From: Salipiger mucosus DSM 16094
Lineage (GTDB): Bacteria > Pseudomonadota > Alphaproteobacteria > Rhodobacterales > Rhodobacteraceae
Direction: 5' to 3'
Length of the DNA stretch: 64,000 nucleotides
NCBI RefSeq assembly: GCF_000442255.1
Contig: NZ_KE557278.1
Span: 206,742 to 270,741 of the forward strand
Position 1 is the stretch's first letter. Each line of letters opens with the position of its first letter. A program made the translations under genes and the position numbers. Positions 28,115 through 37,218 of the stretch are shown here, one piece after another. The notes below the pieces were generated by a model. That model did no database searches, was not told the DNA's origin, and saw only the letters and a program-made list of their open reading frames with translations.

Positions 28115-28218
28115 GGGCGCGGTCTCTCCTGCGTCGCTCGCACGGGCGCAGGGTGGCGCAGCAGCGGTGCGATGGCCAGTGCCCCGGACTGTCGTCGCGG
28201 CGCAGTGCCGGTCGAACG

Positions 28219-28252
28219 AAAAGAAAAAGGGCGCCCCCGGCCGGGGCGCCCC
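28219..28252 (-). terminator. Rho-independent terminator of ppaC
   Basis: On the minus strand a GC-rich near-perfect hairpin of about 10 base pairs (GGGCGCCCC-type arms) is followed by TTTTTCTTTTC. It lies 25 bases after the ppaC stop codon. Confidence 0.88.
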
Positions 28253-28276
28253 TGGTGTCGCGGCCGATCCGGCGGA

Positions 28277-29197
28277 TCAGGCCTTGAGGTTCGGGATGAT
28301 CTGCTTCTTGCGGCTCATCACGCCGGGCAGCACCACGGTGTCGCCCTCGACGGTGACGTCGAAGCTCTTCTCGGCGACCGACTTCACGGTGTCGTTCGGG
28401 ATGAGCATCGTCGCTTCTTCCTTGAGGATGTCCACGACGAAGAGCAGCACCTCGTCGACGCCGTCTTCCTTCGCCACGGTCTTCATCGTCTCCATGAGCG
28501 AGGCCTTGCGGCCCAGCGGCATCTCGGGCGCGGTGGTTTCCAGGACCGAGACGCGGAACTTGGTGCCGTCGACGGCATATTCCTTGGAGTCCATGCGCAG
28601 CAGCTCGGCATCCGAGAAGGCCGAGACGTCGGACTTGGCGGCGAACATCTTGGCGGCGAAGTCGGGGATATCGACGCCCAGCTCGACGGCCAGCTTCTGC
28701 GCCACGGCCTTGTCGTGGTCGGTGGTGGTGGGCGAGCGGAATTCCATCGTGTCCGACAGGATGCAGGTCAGGGCCGCGCCCTTGATCGGGTCGGGCATGC
28801 GTTCGGCGTCATCGGCCATCAGGTCGACCAGGATCGTCGCCGTGCAGGCCAGCGGGCGCACGGTGATGTCGATCGGACCCTTGGTCTCGAGGCCGCCGGT
28901 CAGCTTGTGGTGGTCGATGATGCCCTTGATGTCGGCCGCGTTGATCGAGGCCGGCAGCTCGGCCGGGTTGTTGGTGTCCACGATGACCACCGGCGCGCTC
29001 TCGTCCACGTCGGAGATGATCTGCGGCTTGTCGAGACCCCAGTGTTCGAGCATGAAGGCGGCCTCGGTGTTGGGCTCGCCCAGCAGGGCGGGGGCCGCGT
29101 TCTCGCCCTTGATCTCGTTGAGGTACCAGGACCAGACGATGGGGCTGCCGGTGCTGTCGGTGTCGGGGGACTTGTGGCCGAAAACCAGGGTGGTCAT
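28277..29197 (-). CDS. ppaC: manganese-dependent inorganic pyrophosphatase (family II)
   Basis: A 306-residue DHH-family pyrophosphatase that hydrolyses PPi to phosphate in the cytosol and is active with Mn or Co. The metal site is assembled from VFGHKSPDTDS (residues 5-15), VDTNNPAEL, IIDHHKL (DHH) and ILSDTMEF. The C-terminal DHHA2 domain ends with GVMSRKKQIIPNL, the substrate-binding Arg/Lys pair. The start at the ATG after AAGGAG gives the family's standard N-terminus; a longer frame would include the promoter. A GTGACA-N17-TATAAG promoter and a strong terminator bracket it as a single-gene unit. Confidence 0.94.
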   Translation of the reverse strand: MTTLVFGHKSPDTDSTGSPIVWSWYLNEIKGENAAPALLGEPNTEAAFMLEHWGLDKPQIISDVDESAPVVIVDTNNPAELPASINAADIKGIIDHHKLTGGLETKGPIDITVRPLACTATILVDLMADDAERMPDPIKGAALTCILSDTMEFRSPTTTDHDKAVAQKLAVELGVDIPDFAAKMFAAKSDVSAFSDAELLRMDSKEYAVDGTKFRVSVLETTAPEMPLGRKASLMETMKTVAKEDGVDEVLLFVVDILKEEATMLIPNDTVKSVAEKSFDVTVEGDTVVLPGVMSRKKQIIPNLKA

Positions 29198-29234
29198 CGA
29201 AAAACTCCTTGGGTGCGGATCGGAACTCGCGCGC

Positions 29235-29263
29235 CTTATAGGAGCGGCCCCGGTGATTGTCAC
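29235..29263 (-). promoter_or_regulatory. sigma70-type promoter of ppaC
   Basis: On the minus strand GTGACA (29263-29258) and TATAAG (29240-29235) are separated by 17 bases. The predicted start of transcription is about 30 bases before the ATG. Confidence 0.55.
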
Positions 29264-29366
29264 CCGCCGAAATAGGGCCCCGAGGCCCTGTTTGCGATAG
29301 CACCGGGTGGTACCATGGAACCTGTCCCGGGCCGCACGTGTTCCCCCGTCGAAAGGAGCCGACCGC

Positions 29367-29561
29367 ATGACACCTTCCGCGACCATGAAAGCCCTCGACA
29401 CCGCTCAGGACGTCCCGCCGGACCCGCGCGAGCCGATGACCGACGTGCAGGCCGCGCGCCTCCGCGATCTGTCCGACCGAACCGGCGAAAGCTACGACGA
29501 GAACCTGACGATGCAGGAAGCCGAGCGCCGGATCGCGGATCTCGAGGACATCGCCTGGTAA
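29367..29561 (+). CDS. DUF3072 domain protein
   Basis: A 64-residue soluble protein with the DUF3072 signature: MTDVQAARLRDLSDRTGE, YDENLTMQEAERRIADLE. Members are small, helical and of unknown function. The ATG has AAAGGAG 8 bases upstream. It diverges from ppaC and is followed by the malic enzyme after 122 bases. Confidence 0.8.
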   Translation: MTPSATMKALDTAQDVPPDPREPMTDVQAARLRDLSDRTGESYDENLTMQEAERRIADLEDIAW

Positions 29562-29683
29562 GAGCGCTCGCCGCAGTGCGGCGGCAGTTTTCGTTTACCG
29601 GGTGGCAGTGACCTGCTATGCGGCTTCCAAACGCCCGCCGGGTGTTTGTTCAGCGTTGAACTATCTTCGCGACGAGGCTGCTG

Positions 29684-31963
29684 ATGTCCGACTCCGCCCA
29701 GGAAACGCTGCGCCAGGCGGCGCTCCATTACCACGAGAACCCCAAGCCCGGTAAGCTCGAGGTCCGCGCGACCAAGCCGCTGGCCAACGGCCGCGATCTC
29801 GCGCTCGCCTATTCGCCGGGGGTGGCCGAGGCCTGCCTCGATATCAAGGCCGACCCCAAGGCGGCGGCGCGCTACACGGCGCGCGGCAACCTGGTCGCGG
29901 TGGTCTCGAACGGCACGGCCGTGCTGGGCCTCGGCAACATCGGACCGCTTGCGTCCAAGCCGGTGATGGAGGGCAAGGCGGTCCTCTTCAAGAAGTTCGC
30001 CAACATCGACTGCTTCGACCTCGAGCTGAACGAGCCGGACCCCGAGAAGCTGGCCGAGCTGGTCTGCGCGATGGAGCCCACCTTCGGGGCGATCAACCTC
30101 GAAGACATCAAGGCCCCCGACTGTTTCATCGTCGAGAAAATCTGCCGCGAGCGGATGAACATCCCCGTCTTCCACGACGACCAGCACGGCACCGCCATCG
30201 TCGTCGGCGCCGCCGCGCTCAACGCGCTGCACGTCGCGGGCAAGAAGTTCGAGGACATCAAGCTGGTCTCGACCGGCGGCGGGGCGGCGGGCATCGCCTG
30301 CCTCAACATGCTGGTGAAGCTCGGCGTCAAGCGCGAGAACATCTGGCTCTGCGACATCCACGGCCTCGTTCACGAGGGCCGCGAAGAGGACATGACCCCG
30401 CAGAAGGCGGCCTTTGCCCAGCCCGGCGACCTGCGCACGCTCGACGAGGTGATCGAGGGCGCCGACATGTTCCTCGGTCTCTCCGGCCCGGGCGTGCTCA
30501 AGCCCGAGCATGTCGCAAAGATGACCGCGCAGCCCATCGTCTTCGGCCTCGCCAACCCCACGCCCGAGATCATGCCCGACGACGTGCGCGCCGTCGCACC
30601 CGACGCGATCATCGCCACCGGGCGCAGCGACTTCCCGAACCAGGTCAACAACGTCCTGTGCTTCCCCTTCATCTTCCGGGGCGCGCTCGACGTCGGCGCC
30701 ACCGAGATCAACGACGAGATGCAGATCGGCTGCGTCGAGGGAATCGCGGCGCTGGCCCGCGCCACCACCAGCGCCGAGGCCGCCGCCGCCTACCACGGCG
30801 AGCAGCTGACCTTCGGTGCCGACTACCTGATCCCGAAACCCTTCGACCCGCGGCTCTCGGGCGTCGTCTCCTCGGCCGTGGCCAAGGCCGCGATGGAGTC
30901 GGGCGTGGCCGAACGGCCGCTCGACGACCTGCAGGCCTACAAGGACCGGCTCAACGCGAGCGTCTTCAAATCCGCGCTGCTGATGCGCCCGGTCTTCGAG
31001 GCCGCGCGCACCGCCTCGCGCCGCATCGTCTTTGCGGAGGGCGAGGACGAGCGCGTGCTGCGCACGGCCCAGGCGATCCTCGAGGAGACGACCGAGCAAC
31101 CGATCCTGATCGGCCGCCCCGAGGTGCTCGAGACCCGCTGCGAACGCCTCGGGCTCGAGGTGCGGCCCGGCCGCGACTTCCAGGTCGTGAACCCGGAGAA
31201 CGACCCGCGCTACCGCGACTACTGGGAAACCTATCACGAACTCATGGCCCGGCGCGGCGTGACGCCCGACATTGCACGCGCGGTGCTGCGCACCAACACC
31301 ACGGCCATCGCCGCGGTCATGGTCCACCGCGACGAGGCCGACAGCATGATCTGCGGCACCTTCGGCGAATACCGCTGGCACCTGAACTACATCACGCAGG
31401 TGCTGGGGCAGGACGGGCTCGACCCGCATGGCGCCCTCTCGATGATGATCCTCGAGGACGGGCCGCTCTTCATCGCCGACACCCAGGTCTGGACGGATCC
31501 CACGCCCGAGCAGATCGCGCGCACCGCGCTGGGCGCCGCGCGCCACGTCCGCCGTTTCGGGCTCGAGCCCAAGGTGGCGCTCTGCTCGCGCTCGCAGTTC
31601 GGCAACCACGCCGACGGCTCCGGCCCGCGCCTGCGTGCGGCGCTGGAGATCCTCGATTCCGAGCCGCGCGATTTCGTCTACGAAGGCGAGATGCACGTCG
31701 ACTCGGCGCTCGATCCCGACCTTCGCGGGCGCCTGCTGCCGAAGAACCGGCTCGAAGGTCCGGCCAACGTGCTGATCTTCGGCGAGGCCGACGCGGCCAG
31801 CGCGGTGCGCAACATCCTCAAGGCCAAGGCCAGCGGGCTCGAGGTGGGGCCGATCCTCATGGGGATGGGCAACCGCGCGCATATCGTGACGCCCTCGATC
31901 ACCTCGCGCGGTCTGCTGAACATGTCGGCCGTCGCGGGCACGCCGGTCGCCAGCTACGGTTGA
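29684..31963 (+). CDS. maeB: NADP-dependent malic enzyme with phosphotransacetylase-like domain
   Basis: A 759-residue fusion that decarboxylates malate to pyruvate. The malic N-terminal domain holds [13 protein letters not shown] and [20 protein letters not shown]. The NAD(P)-binding domain follows with [19 protein letters not shown] near residue 165, [18 protein letters not shown] and [10 protein letters not shown]. From about residue 430 a PTA/PTB domain takes over ([30 protein letters not shown]). In rhizobial MaeB that part lacks transacetylase activity and acts in allosteric control by acetyl-CoA; this is assumed here. Length is standard for this fusion. It probably works alongside PrpE and the other C3 enzymes downstream. 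Confidence 0.95.
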   Translation: MSDSAQETLRQAALHYHENPKPGKLEVRATKPLANGRDLALAYSPGVAEACLDIKADPKAAARYTARGNLVAVVSNGTAVLGLGNIGPLASKPVMEGKAVLFKKFANIDCFDLELNEPDPEKLAELVCAMEPTFGAINLEDIKAPDCFIVEKICRERMNIPVFHDDQHGTAIVVGAAALNALHVAGKKFEDIKLVSTGGGAAGIACLNMLVKLGVKRENIWLCDIHGLVHEGREEDMTPQKAAFAQPGDLRTLDEVIEGADMFLGLSGPGVLKPEHVAKMTAQPIVFGLANPTPEIMPDDVRAVAPDAIIATGRSDFPNQVNNVLCFPFIFRGALDVGATEINDEMQIGCVEGIAALARATTSAEAAAAYHGEQLTFGADYLIPKPFDPRLSGVVSSAVAKAAMESGVAERPLDDLQAYKDRLNASVFKSALLMRPVFEAARTASRRIVFAEGEDERVLRTAQAILEETTEQPILIGRPEVLETRCERLGLEVRPGRDFQVVNPENDPRYRDYWETYHELMARRGVTPDIARAVLRTNTTAIAAVMVHRDEADSMICGTFGEYRWHLNYITQVLGQDGLDPHGALSMMILEDGPLFIADTQVWTDPTPEQIARTALGAARHVRRFGLEPKVALCSRSQFGNHADGSGPRLRAALEILDSEPRDFVYEGEMHVDSALDPDLRGRLLPKNRLEGPANVLIFGEADAASAVRNILKAKASGLEVGPILMGMGNRAHIVTPSITSRGLLNMSAVAGTPVASYG

Positions 31964-31978
31964 TGCCGGGCGGGCGCC

Positions 31979-32545
31979 TCAGGCGCCCTGGTAGACCCGA
32001 CGCTTCCGGCGCCGCCTCGGGTGCCGGGCATATGTCGGCGGGTTTTCCTGCTTTGCGATCCGACGATCCTGCCGCCGCGTCGACCGCCGCTTGCGGCGCC
32101 GCTTGCGCCGGATGCGCAGGATCGCCGCCACGAAGGCCAGCACGAGCGCGACGAGAACATAGATCCCCGGGCCGCTTCCGGTCTCTTCCAGCGGCGCGGG
32201 CTCGGCGGGCAGCGTTCCGTCCGCCGGGGCATTCGCACCGAAGTAGCTGCCGGGCGCCTTGAAGAGCGGCCCCGGGGTGAAACCGGCCACCTCAATCGCG
32301 GAGTCGCTGGGCGTCACAGGCCCGAGAAACCCGCCGCGGTCATCGGACGAGAAGGGGATGGCCTCCGGTCCGGCAAGAGTATCCGCCGTCGCGGACAGTC
32401 CCGGTTCCGCCGTCCGCATCTCGGACGGCAGGTAGGTTTCGCTGGTGGCCTCGGCCGTCCAGGCACAAACGGAAAGCGCCGAGAGGGCAAGCCGCGACAG
32501 AGCGCGCCCCGGAAGAGGGCGTGGAACCAAGGGCATGGCATTCAA
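31979..32545 (-). CDS. hypothetical single-pass membrane protein with polybasic tail
   Basis: A 188-residue protein that I do not recognise. An N-terminal hydrophobic segment (LSRLALSALSVCAWTAEA) looks like a signal peptide, a low-complexity, Pro/Gly/Glu-rich region of about 90 residues follows, then one transmembrane helix GIYVLVALVLAFVAAIL near residues 129-145. The last 40 residues are packed with Arg and Lys (RIRRKRRRKRRSTRRQDRR). The layout (signal, linker, hydrophobic stretch, basic end) resembles proteins with a C-terminal sorting signal, though the tail here is far longer. It converges on maeB, whose stop is 15 bases away. Confidence 0.65.
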   Translation of the reverse strand: MNAMPLVPRPLPGRALSRLALSALSVCAWTAEATSETYLPSEMRTAEPGLSATADTLAGPEAIPFSSDDRGGFLGPVTPSDSAIEVAGFTPGPLFKAPGSYFGANAPADGTLPAEPAPLEETGSGPGIYVLVALVLAFVAAILRIRRKRRRKRRSTRRQDRRIAKQENPPTYARHPRRRRKRRVYQGA

Positions 32546-32951
32546 CCTGTGGGAGTCTGTTTATTGATAGATACACGCGGAATGTTGCCGCCGGACAGCC
32601 TCATTCCTGCAACGGCGGCTTTGCCTTGCTCATGACCGCCATGCGCGAGCGAATCGTTCCGGGTGCCCGCGGACCGTGTCGGTGGTGCGAGGCGCGTTGC
32701 GGCGCCGGTCTGTGCCGCCAACACGCTCGTCGAGACCGATCGATTTGCAGGATCGCGCTTTGCATATTTGCAGATCGCTCCCGCATTTGCCGATTATCCG
32801 TTAATATTCGCACGGTTTGCAAAGTTTGCGCCGGTTCAGGGCGCCGAGTTCGCAAAACATCTGCGATATTCTGTCCTGTGCTACGCTAACATTGTTGCCC
32901 GGTCGGCACTGTGGGCCGTATCCCGGATGTCAGGACGAGAGGAGGCGCTCC
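32546..32951. other. 405-base intergenic region between the hypothetical gene and prpE
   Basis: No gene was found. The middle part (about 32740-32860) is AT-richer than the rest of the window and carries a cluster of TTTGCA-type elements listed separately. A short ORF here (32601-32855) has no coding character. The region most likely holds divergent promoters for prpE and the hypothetical gene. Confidence 0.6.
32743..32857. promoter_or_regulatory. cluster of TTTGCA elements upstream of prpE, candidate ScfR/RamB-type operator
   Basis: TTTGCA or close forms occur at 32743-32748, 32759-32764, 32767-32772, 32786-32790, 32816-32823 (TTTGCAAA), 32825-32829 and 32849-32857 (TTCGCAAAA). The pair TTTGCAAAGTTTGC at 32816-32829 reads, on the other strand, GCAAACTTTGCAAA, close to the RamB site. 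Regulators of this family sense short-chain acyl-CoA; PccR of Rhodobacter is reported to bind paired TTTGCAAA. Position ahead of a propionyl-CoA synthetase fits. Confidence 0.55.
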
Positions 32952-34850
32952 ATGGGATACAAGGACGTTTACGGCGCGTGGCGGGAGGACCCCAACGGGT
33001 TCTGGATGGACGCCGCGCAGGCGATCGAGTGGGACAAGCAACCCTCGAAGGCGCTCTTCGATGCGGGCGACGGCCAGTTCGAATGGTTCGCGGACGGCAT
33101 GGTGAACACATGCTGGAACGCGGTCGACCGCCACGTCGAGAACGGGCGCGGCGAACAGGTGGCGATCATCTGGGACAGCCCGATCACACATACCAAGCGC
33201 GAGATCACCTACGTCGAGCTGCGCAACCGCGTCGCAAACCTCGCCGGGGCGCTGCGCGCCAAGGGCGTCGAGAAGGGCGACCGCGTCATCATCTACATGC
33301 CGATGATCCCCGAGGCGCTCGAGGCCATGCTGGCCTGCGCCCGACTGGGTGCGATCCATTCGGTCGTCTTCGGCGGTTTCGCGGCGCACGAACTGGCGGT
33401 GCGCATCGACGATGCCCAGCCCAAGTGCATCATCGCCGCCTCCTGCGGGATGGAGCCGGGCCGCACCGTCCACTACAAGCCGCTGCTCGACGGCGCGTTG
33501 GCGCAGGCGAAGCACCAGCCCGACTTCTGCGTGATCTTCCAGCGCGAGCAGGAGGTTGCCCACCTCGAGGAGGGGCGCGACGTCAACTGGCATGGCTTCC
33601 AGTACGGCACCGAGCCGGCCGAATGCGTGCCGGTCGAGGGCAATCACCCCGCCTACATCCTCTACACCAGCGGCACGACCGGCCAGCCCAAGGGCGTGGT
33701 GCGCCACACCGCCGGACACCTCGTGGCGCTGAACTGGACGATGAAGAACATCTACAACGTCGATCCGGGCGATACCTTCTGGGCCGCCTCCGACGTGGGC
33801 TGGGTCGTCGGGCACAGCTACATCTGCTACGCGCCGCTCATCCACGGCAACACCACCATCGTCTTCGAGGGCAAGCCCGTCGGCACCCCGGACGCCGGGA
33901 CCTTCTGGCGGGTGATCTCCGAGCACAAGGTGCGCAGCTTCTTCACCGCGCCCACCGCCTTCCGTGCGGTCAAGCGCGAGGACCCCAAGGGCGAGTTCGT
34001 GAAGAAATACGACCTGTCCTGCCTTCAGACGGTCTACCTCGCCGGCGAGCGGGCCGACCCCGACACGATCACCTGGGCGCAGCAGCAGCTCGGCGTGCCG
34101 GTCATCGACCACTGGTGGCAGACCGAGACGGGCTGGGCCATCGCCGCCAACCCGATGGGGATCGAGGAGCTTCCGGTCAAGCTGGGCAGCCCCTCGGTGC
34201 CGATGCCGGGCTACGACGTGCAGATCCTGGACGAGGCCGGCCACCCCGTGCCCGCCGGCACGCTTGGCGCCATCGCGATCAAGCTGCCGCTGCCGCCGGG
34301 TACGCTGCCCACGCTGTGGAACGCCGAGGCGCGCTTCCACAAGGCCTACCTCGAGCATTTCCCGGGCTACTACGAGACGGGTGATGCCGGCATGATCGAC
34401 GACGAGGGCTACCTCTACATCATGGCGCGCACCGACGATGTCATCAACGTGGCCGGGCACCGGCTGTCCACGGGCGGAATGGAGGAGGTGCTGGCCTCGC
34501 ACCCGGACGTGGCCGAATGTGCGGTGATCGGTGTGGCCGATCCGCTCAAGGGGCAGGTGCCGATGGGCTTCCTTTGCCTCAACTCGGGCTGCAACCGTCC
34601 GCATGAGGAGGTCTGCAAGGAAGCGGTCGCGCTGGTGCGCCAGCAGATCGGCCCTGTCGCGGCCTTCAAGCTGTGCTGCGTGGTGGACCGTCTGCCCAAG
34701 ACCCGCTCGGGCAAGATCCTCCGCGCCACCATGGTCAAGATCGCCGACGCCGAGGAGTTCAAGACCCCGGCAACGATCGACGATCCCGCCATCATCGACG
34801 AGATCCGCGCCGCGGTGCGGGAACTGGGCTACGCCAAGGAACCGGCCTGA
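32952..34850 (+). CDS. prpE: propionyl-CoA synthetase (propionate-CoA ligase)
   Basis: A 632-residue AMP-forming acyl-CoA synthetase. The phosphate loop is YTSGTTGQPKGV near residue 237, then DHWWQTETGW, YYETGDAG, and the hinge/C-terminal domain AGHRLSTGGMEEVLASHPDVAECAVIG. The adenylation lysine, a target for acetylation, is in PKTRSGKILRAT. The whole sequence follows the PrpE branch rather than Acs (start MGYKDVYGAW, NTCWNAVDRHVENGRG, HLVALNWTMKNIYN), so propionate is the expected substrate. GGAGG precedes the ATG. An upstream cluster of TTTGCA boxes suggests control by propionyl-CoA level. Acetate use cannot be excluded. Confidence 0.87.
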   Translation: MGYKDVYGAWREDPNGFWMDAAQAIEWDKQPSKALFDAGDGQFEWFADGMVNTCWNAVDRHVENGRGEQVAIIWDSPITHTKREITYVELRNRVANLAGALRAKGVEKGDRVIIYMPMIPEALEAMLACARLGAIHSVVFGGFAAHELAVRIDDAQPKCIIAASCGMEPGRTVHYKPLLDGALAQAKHQPDFCVIFQREQEVAHLEEGRDVNWHGFQYGTEPAECVPVEGNHPAYILYTSGTTGQPKGVVRHTAGHLVALNWTMKNIYNVDPGDTFWAASDVGWVVGHSYICYAPLIHGNTTIVFEGKPVGTPDAGTFWRVISEHKVRSFFTAPTAFRAVKREDPKGEFVKKYDLSCLQTVYLAGERADPDTITWAQQQLGVPVIDHWWQTETGWAIAANPMGIEELPVKLGSPSVPMPGYDVQILDEAGHPVPAGTLGAIAIKLPLPPGTLPTLWNAEARFHKAYLEHFPGYYETGDAGMIDDEGYLYIMARTDDVINVAGHRLSTGGMEEVLASHPDVAECAVIGVADPLKGQVPMGFLCLNSGCNRPHEEVCKEAVALVRQQIGPVAAFKLCCVVDRLPKTRSGKILRATMVKIADAEEFKTPATIDDPAIIDEIRAAVRELGYAKEPA

Positions 34851-34872
34851 GGCCCATCGGAACGGAGGAGGC

Positions 34873-34900
34873 GCCGGGCGGGTAGGGAGGCCCGCCCGGC
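34873..34900 (+). terminator. hairpin after prpE
   Basis: A perfect 10-base-pair stem (GCCGGGCGGG / CCCGCCCGGC) with an 8-base loop, 22 bases after the prpE stop. No U-tract follows, so termination strength is uncertain. The remaining sequence up to 35131 shows nothing recognisable. Confidence 0.55.
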
Positions 34901-35131
34901 CACGAACATAAGACCGGTCGCAGCGGCGACGCCCACGTGAGGACCCGTAGCGGCTGGCGCTGCTCCCCAAGCGTGGCGGACAGCGTCGTCCCGGCGGTGG
35001 CGGGCCGCGGATGTCCAGAACCCGATGCGAAGCGTTGTCGCCGATGACGCGGGCCTGGTCCGGTCGCGCGACCCGGAGCTTAGTCGAGGGCGGGCCGCTG
35101 CGACGCGGCGATGCACCAAAGCCCGCGTCGG

Positions 35132-35866
35132 TCAGCCGTGGGCGTGTTGTTGCTCGTGATTCTGCCCATGGCCGCCACCGTCCTCGTGGTCATGCCCATG
35201 TCCGTGGCTGCCGTGGTCGGTCATGCGGGGGTCCATCATGCCTTCCTTCACGCCGAAGTGCAGCAGCAGCACGTTCACCGGGTAGGCGGCGACAAGGCCG
35301 CAGGTCAGCGACACGATCAGCGAAGACCAGAACCGGACATCGCCTATCCCGGCATCGCCGGCGAGCGTGAGATCCACGGTGATCGCGACAAGTTCCATGA
35401 TGAAAATCGAGGGCGTCTCGGAGATCAGGGCATCCTTCATGGCCTGACGCTTCGACGTTCCGCCCTGCACCAATGGGCCCACGGTCAGGGCGAAGCCCGC
35501 CGCATAGGCGAAGGCAAAGGTCATTGCCACCGTTCCCGTCGTGCCCAGCCGCAGGAGGCCGACCGCCAGGATCAGGCCCACGATTTCGCCCATGCCGCAG
35601 CCCGAATAGCAGTGCGCGACGGACCGGAACGACCGGCGCCAAAGGTGATCGTCGGGGATCTCCTTGCGGCCGGTCCGCCAGTAGACCAGCAGGCCCAGCG
35701 GCCCGGAATAGACCACGGTCAGTGCCCAGACGACCTTCATCAGGCTCATGAGGTGGGTATTGTTGTGCTTGAGGTCGCGCAAGAGGATCGCGAGCGACGG
35801 CAGCATGAGCGCGGCCCAGGCGACGAGGAACCACGGCGACGAGATGACGGATTCGATGGTCTGCAT
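35132..35866 (-). CDS. DUF4396 membrane protein with His-rich tail
   Basis: A 244-residue inner-membrane protein of the DUF4396 family. Hydrophobic segments are seen near residues 10-30, 43-63, 94-114, 118-138, 155-170 and 182-202. The family signature HCYSGCGMGEIVG lies near residue 85 and looks metal-related. The C-terminal 30 residues are a run of His with Gly/Asp/Glu (HGSHGHGHDHED and so on), likely to bind divalent metal on the side opposite or next to the pore. No substrate is known. The upstream VOC gene ends 35 bases away, so it may share the NAD kinase-VOC transcript. Confidence 0.82.
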   Translation of the reverse strand: MQTIESVISSPWFLVAWAALMLPSLAILLRDLKHNNTHLMSLMKVVWALTVVYSGPLGLLVYWRTGRKEIPDDHLWRRSFRSVAHCYSGCGMGEIVGLILAVGLLRLGTTGTVAMTFAFAYAAGFALTVGPLVQGGTSKRQAMKDALISETPSIFIMELVAITVDLTLAGDAGIGDVRFWSSLIVSLTCGLVAAYPVNVLLLHFGVKEGMMDPRMTDHGSHGHGHDHEDGGGHGQNHEQQHAHG

Positions 35867-35901
35867 GTGGCTGCAACACCGGCCACGGAAGTAATGTTCC
35901 C

Positions 35902-36294
35902 TCAGACCTCGTAGAGTTCCAGCGGCAGCCCATCGGGATCGGCGAAAAAGGTGAAGCGGCGGCCGGTGATGTCGTCCACCCGCACCGGCTCCACCGCGAC
36001 GCCACGCGCCCCGAGCCAGTCGCAGGCCTCGGCCAGGTCCTCGACCGCGAAGGCAAGGTGCCGCAGGCCCGCCGCCTCCGGGCGCGAGGGGCGCCGGGGG
36101 GGATCGGGAAAGCTGAAGAGCTCGAGCTGCCCGCCGTCCGGCAGGCCGAGGTCCAGTTTCCAGCTCTCCCGGGCCTGGCGAAAGGTCTCGGCGAGAATCG
36201 GCAGGCCCAGGATCTCGGTGTAGAAGGCGCGGCTGCGGGCGTAGTCCGTGCAGATCACGGCGACATGGTGAATTCCGCGCAGCCCAAGGGTCAT
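35902..36294 (-). CDS. VOC (glyoxalase/dioxygenase fold) family protein
   Basis: A 130-residue metalloprotein of the vicinal oxygen chelate fold. It keeps the two beta-alpha-beta-beta-beta modules: [21 protein letters not shown] at the start and [22 protein letters not shown] in the second half. Likely metal ligands are His11 or His12, the Glu in [10 protein letters not shown], the His in RHLAFAV and the Glu in LELYEV. It resembles the YaeR/GloA2 group, whose reaction is not established. Its ATG overlaps the NAD kinase stop (ATGA). Confidence 0.8.
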   Translation of the reverse strand: MTLGLRGIHHVAVICTDYARSRAFYTEILGLPILAETFRQARESWKLDLGLPDGGQLELFSFPDPPRRPSRPEAAGLRHLAFAVEDLAEACDWLGARGVAVEPVRVDDITGRRFTFFADPDGLPLELYEV

Positions 36295-37052
36295 ACGAAT
36301 TGCTCGCGGATCAGCCGCTCTTCCAGCCCGTGCCCCGGGTCGAAGAGCACGCGGTGCGCGACGCGGGGCTCCGAGCGCACATCGACGCGCAGCACCTCGC
36401 GGACCGAGCGGCTGTCCGCCTCGGCCATGACCGGGCGCTTCTCGTGTTCCAGCACCTCGAAGCAGACTTCCGCCGCCTTGGGCAGCAGCGCGCCCCGCCA
36501 GCGGCGCGGGCGGAAGGCTGCCACGGCGGTCAGTGCAAGCACCTCGGCGCCGATAGGCAGGATCGGCCCGTGCGCCGAGTAGTTGTAGGCCGTCGAGCCC
36601 GCCGGCGTCGCCAGAAGCGCCCCGTCGCAGACCAGTTCGGGCATGCGCAGCTTGCCGTCCACGTGGATCGCCAGCCGCGCCGCCTGCGGACCGGAGCGCA
36701 GTAGCGAAACCTCGTTGATCGCCAGCGCCTCGGTGACCTCGCCGTCGACGCCGTGCGCGCGCATCGACAGCGGGTTGATCACCGCCTCCTCGGCTGCCTC
36801 CAGCCGCTCGGGCAGGGCATGTTCCGAGTATTCGTTCATCAGGAAGCCCACCGTGCCCCGGTTCATGCCGTAGACCGGCACGCCCAGTTCCTCGGTCCGG
36901 TGCAGCGTGTGCAGCATGAACCCGTCGCCCCCCAGTGCCACGATCACGTCCGCGCCGTCCTCGGCGTGGTTGCCGTAGCGCCGCGTCAGCGCGGCCAGCG
37001 CCGCCTCGGCTATGGGGGCGCGCGAGGCGCAGAAGGCAATTCTCAGCGACAT
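36291..37052 (-). CDS. nadK: NAD kinase
   Basis: A 253-residue ATP-NAD kinase that makes NADP. Motifs are intact: [16 protein letters not shown] (GGDG), [14 protein letters not shown], and [20 protein letters not shown]. The C-terminal domain follows with [25 protein letters not shown]. An in-frame ATG 13 codons upstream exists; the chosen start gives the family's short N-terminus [10 protein letters not shown]. It diverges from glyA. The VOC gene overlaps its stop codon and is likely co-translated. Confidence 0.92.
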   Translation of the reverse strand: MSLRIAFCASRAPIAEAALAALTRRYGNHAEDGADVIVALGGDGFMLHTLHRTEELGVPVYGMNRGTVGFLMNEYSEHALPERLEAAEEAVINPLSMRAHGVDGEVTEALAINEVSLLRSGPQAARLAIHVDGKLRMPELVCDGALLATPAGSTAYNYSAHGPILPIGAEVLALTAVAAFRPRRWRGALLPKAAEVCFEVLEHEKRPVMAEADSRSVREVLRVDVRSEPRVAHRVLFDPGHGLEERLIREQFV

Positions 37053-37151
37053 GTGTTTCCCCGCCTCTCCCGTCGGGTCCGAAACAAGCACAAGTTTCCG
37101 GCCCCTGCCAGAGAGGTCGCCTTATAAATCCGACGCGTCGCGATGGTGCCT

Positions 37152-37179
37152 TTGATGTGCGGCGGGTTTGCTTTACTAG
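37152..37179 (+). promoter_or_regulatory. candidate sigma70 promoter of glyA
   Basis: TTGATG (37152-37157) and TACTAG (37174-37179) are separated by 16 bases, about 40 bases before the glyA ATG. The boxes match the consensus only in part. Confidence 0.4.
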
Positions 37180-37218
37180 ACCCCCAGTCAAGAAATCCAT
37201 GACACGGGAGACACGCAC

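Noticed and set aside
26258..29275. A 1005-codon plus-strand open frame
   Set aside because: It lies opposite the HAD hydrolase, aldose epimerase and pyrophosphatase, all with clear motifs, so it is a codon-bias shadow.
31972..31988. Hairpin GGGCGCC-TCA-GGCGCCC between maeB and the hypothetical gene
   Set aside because: It includes the stop codon of the hypothetical gene and has no U-tract. It may be a chance product of GC-rich codons.
34829..35119. A 96-codon minus-strand frame in the gap after prpE
   Set aside because: It overlaps the end of prpE, has arginine-rich shadow composition and no recognisable domain or ribosome binding site.
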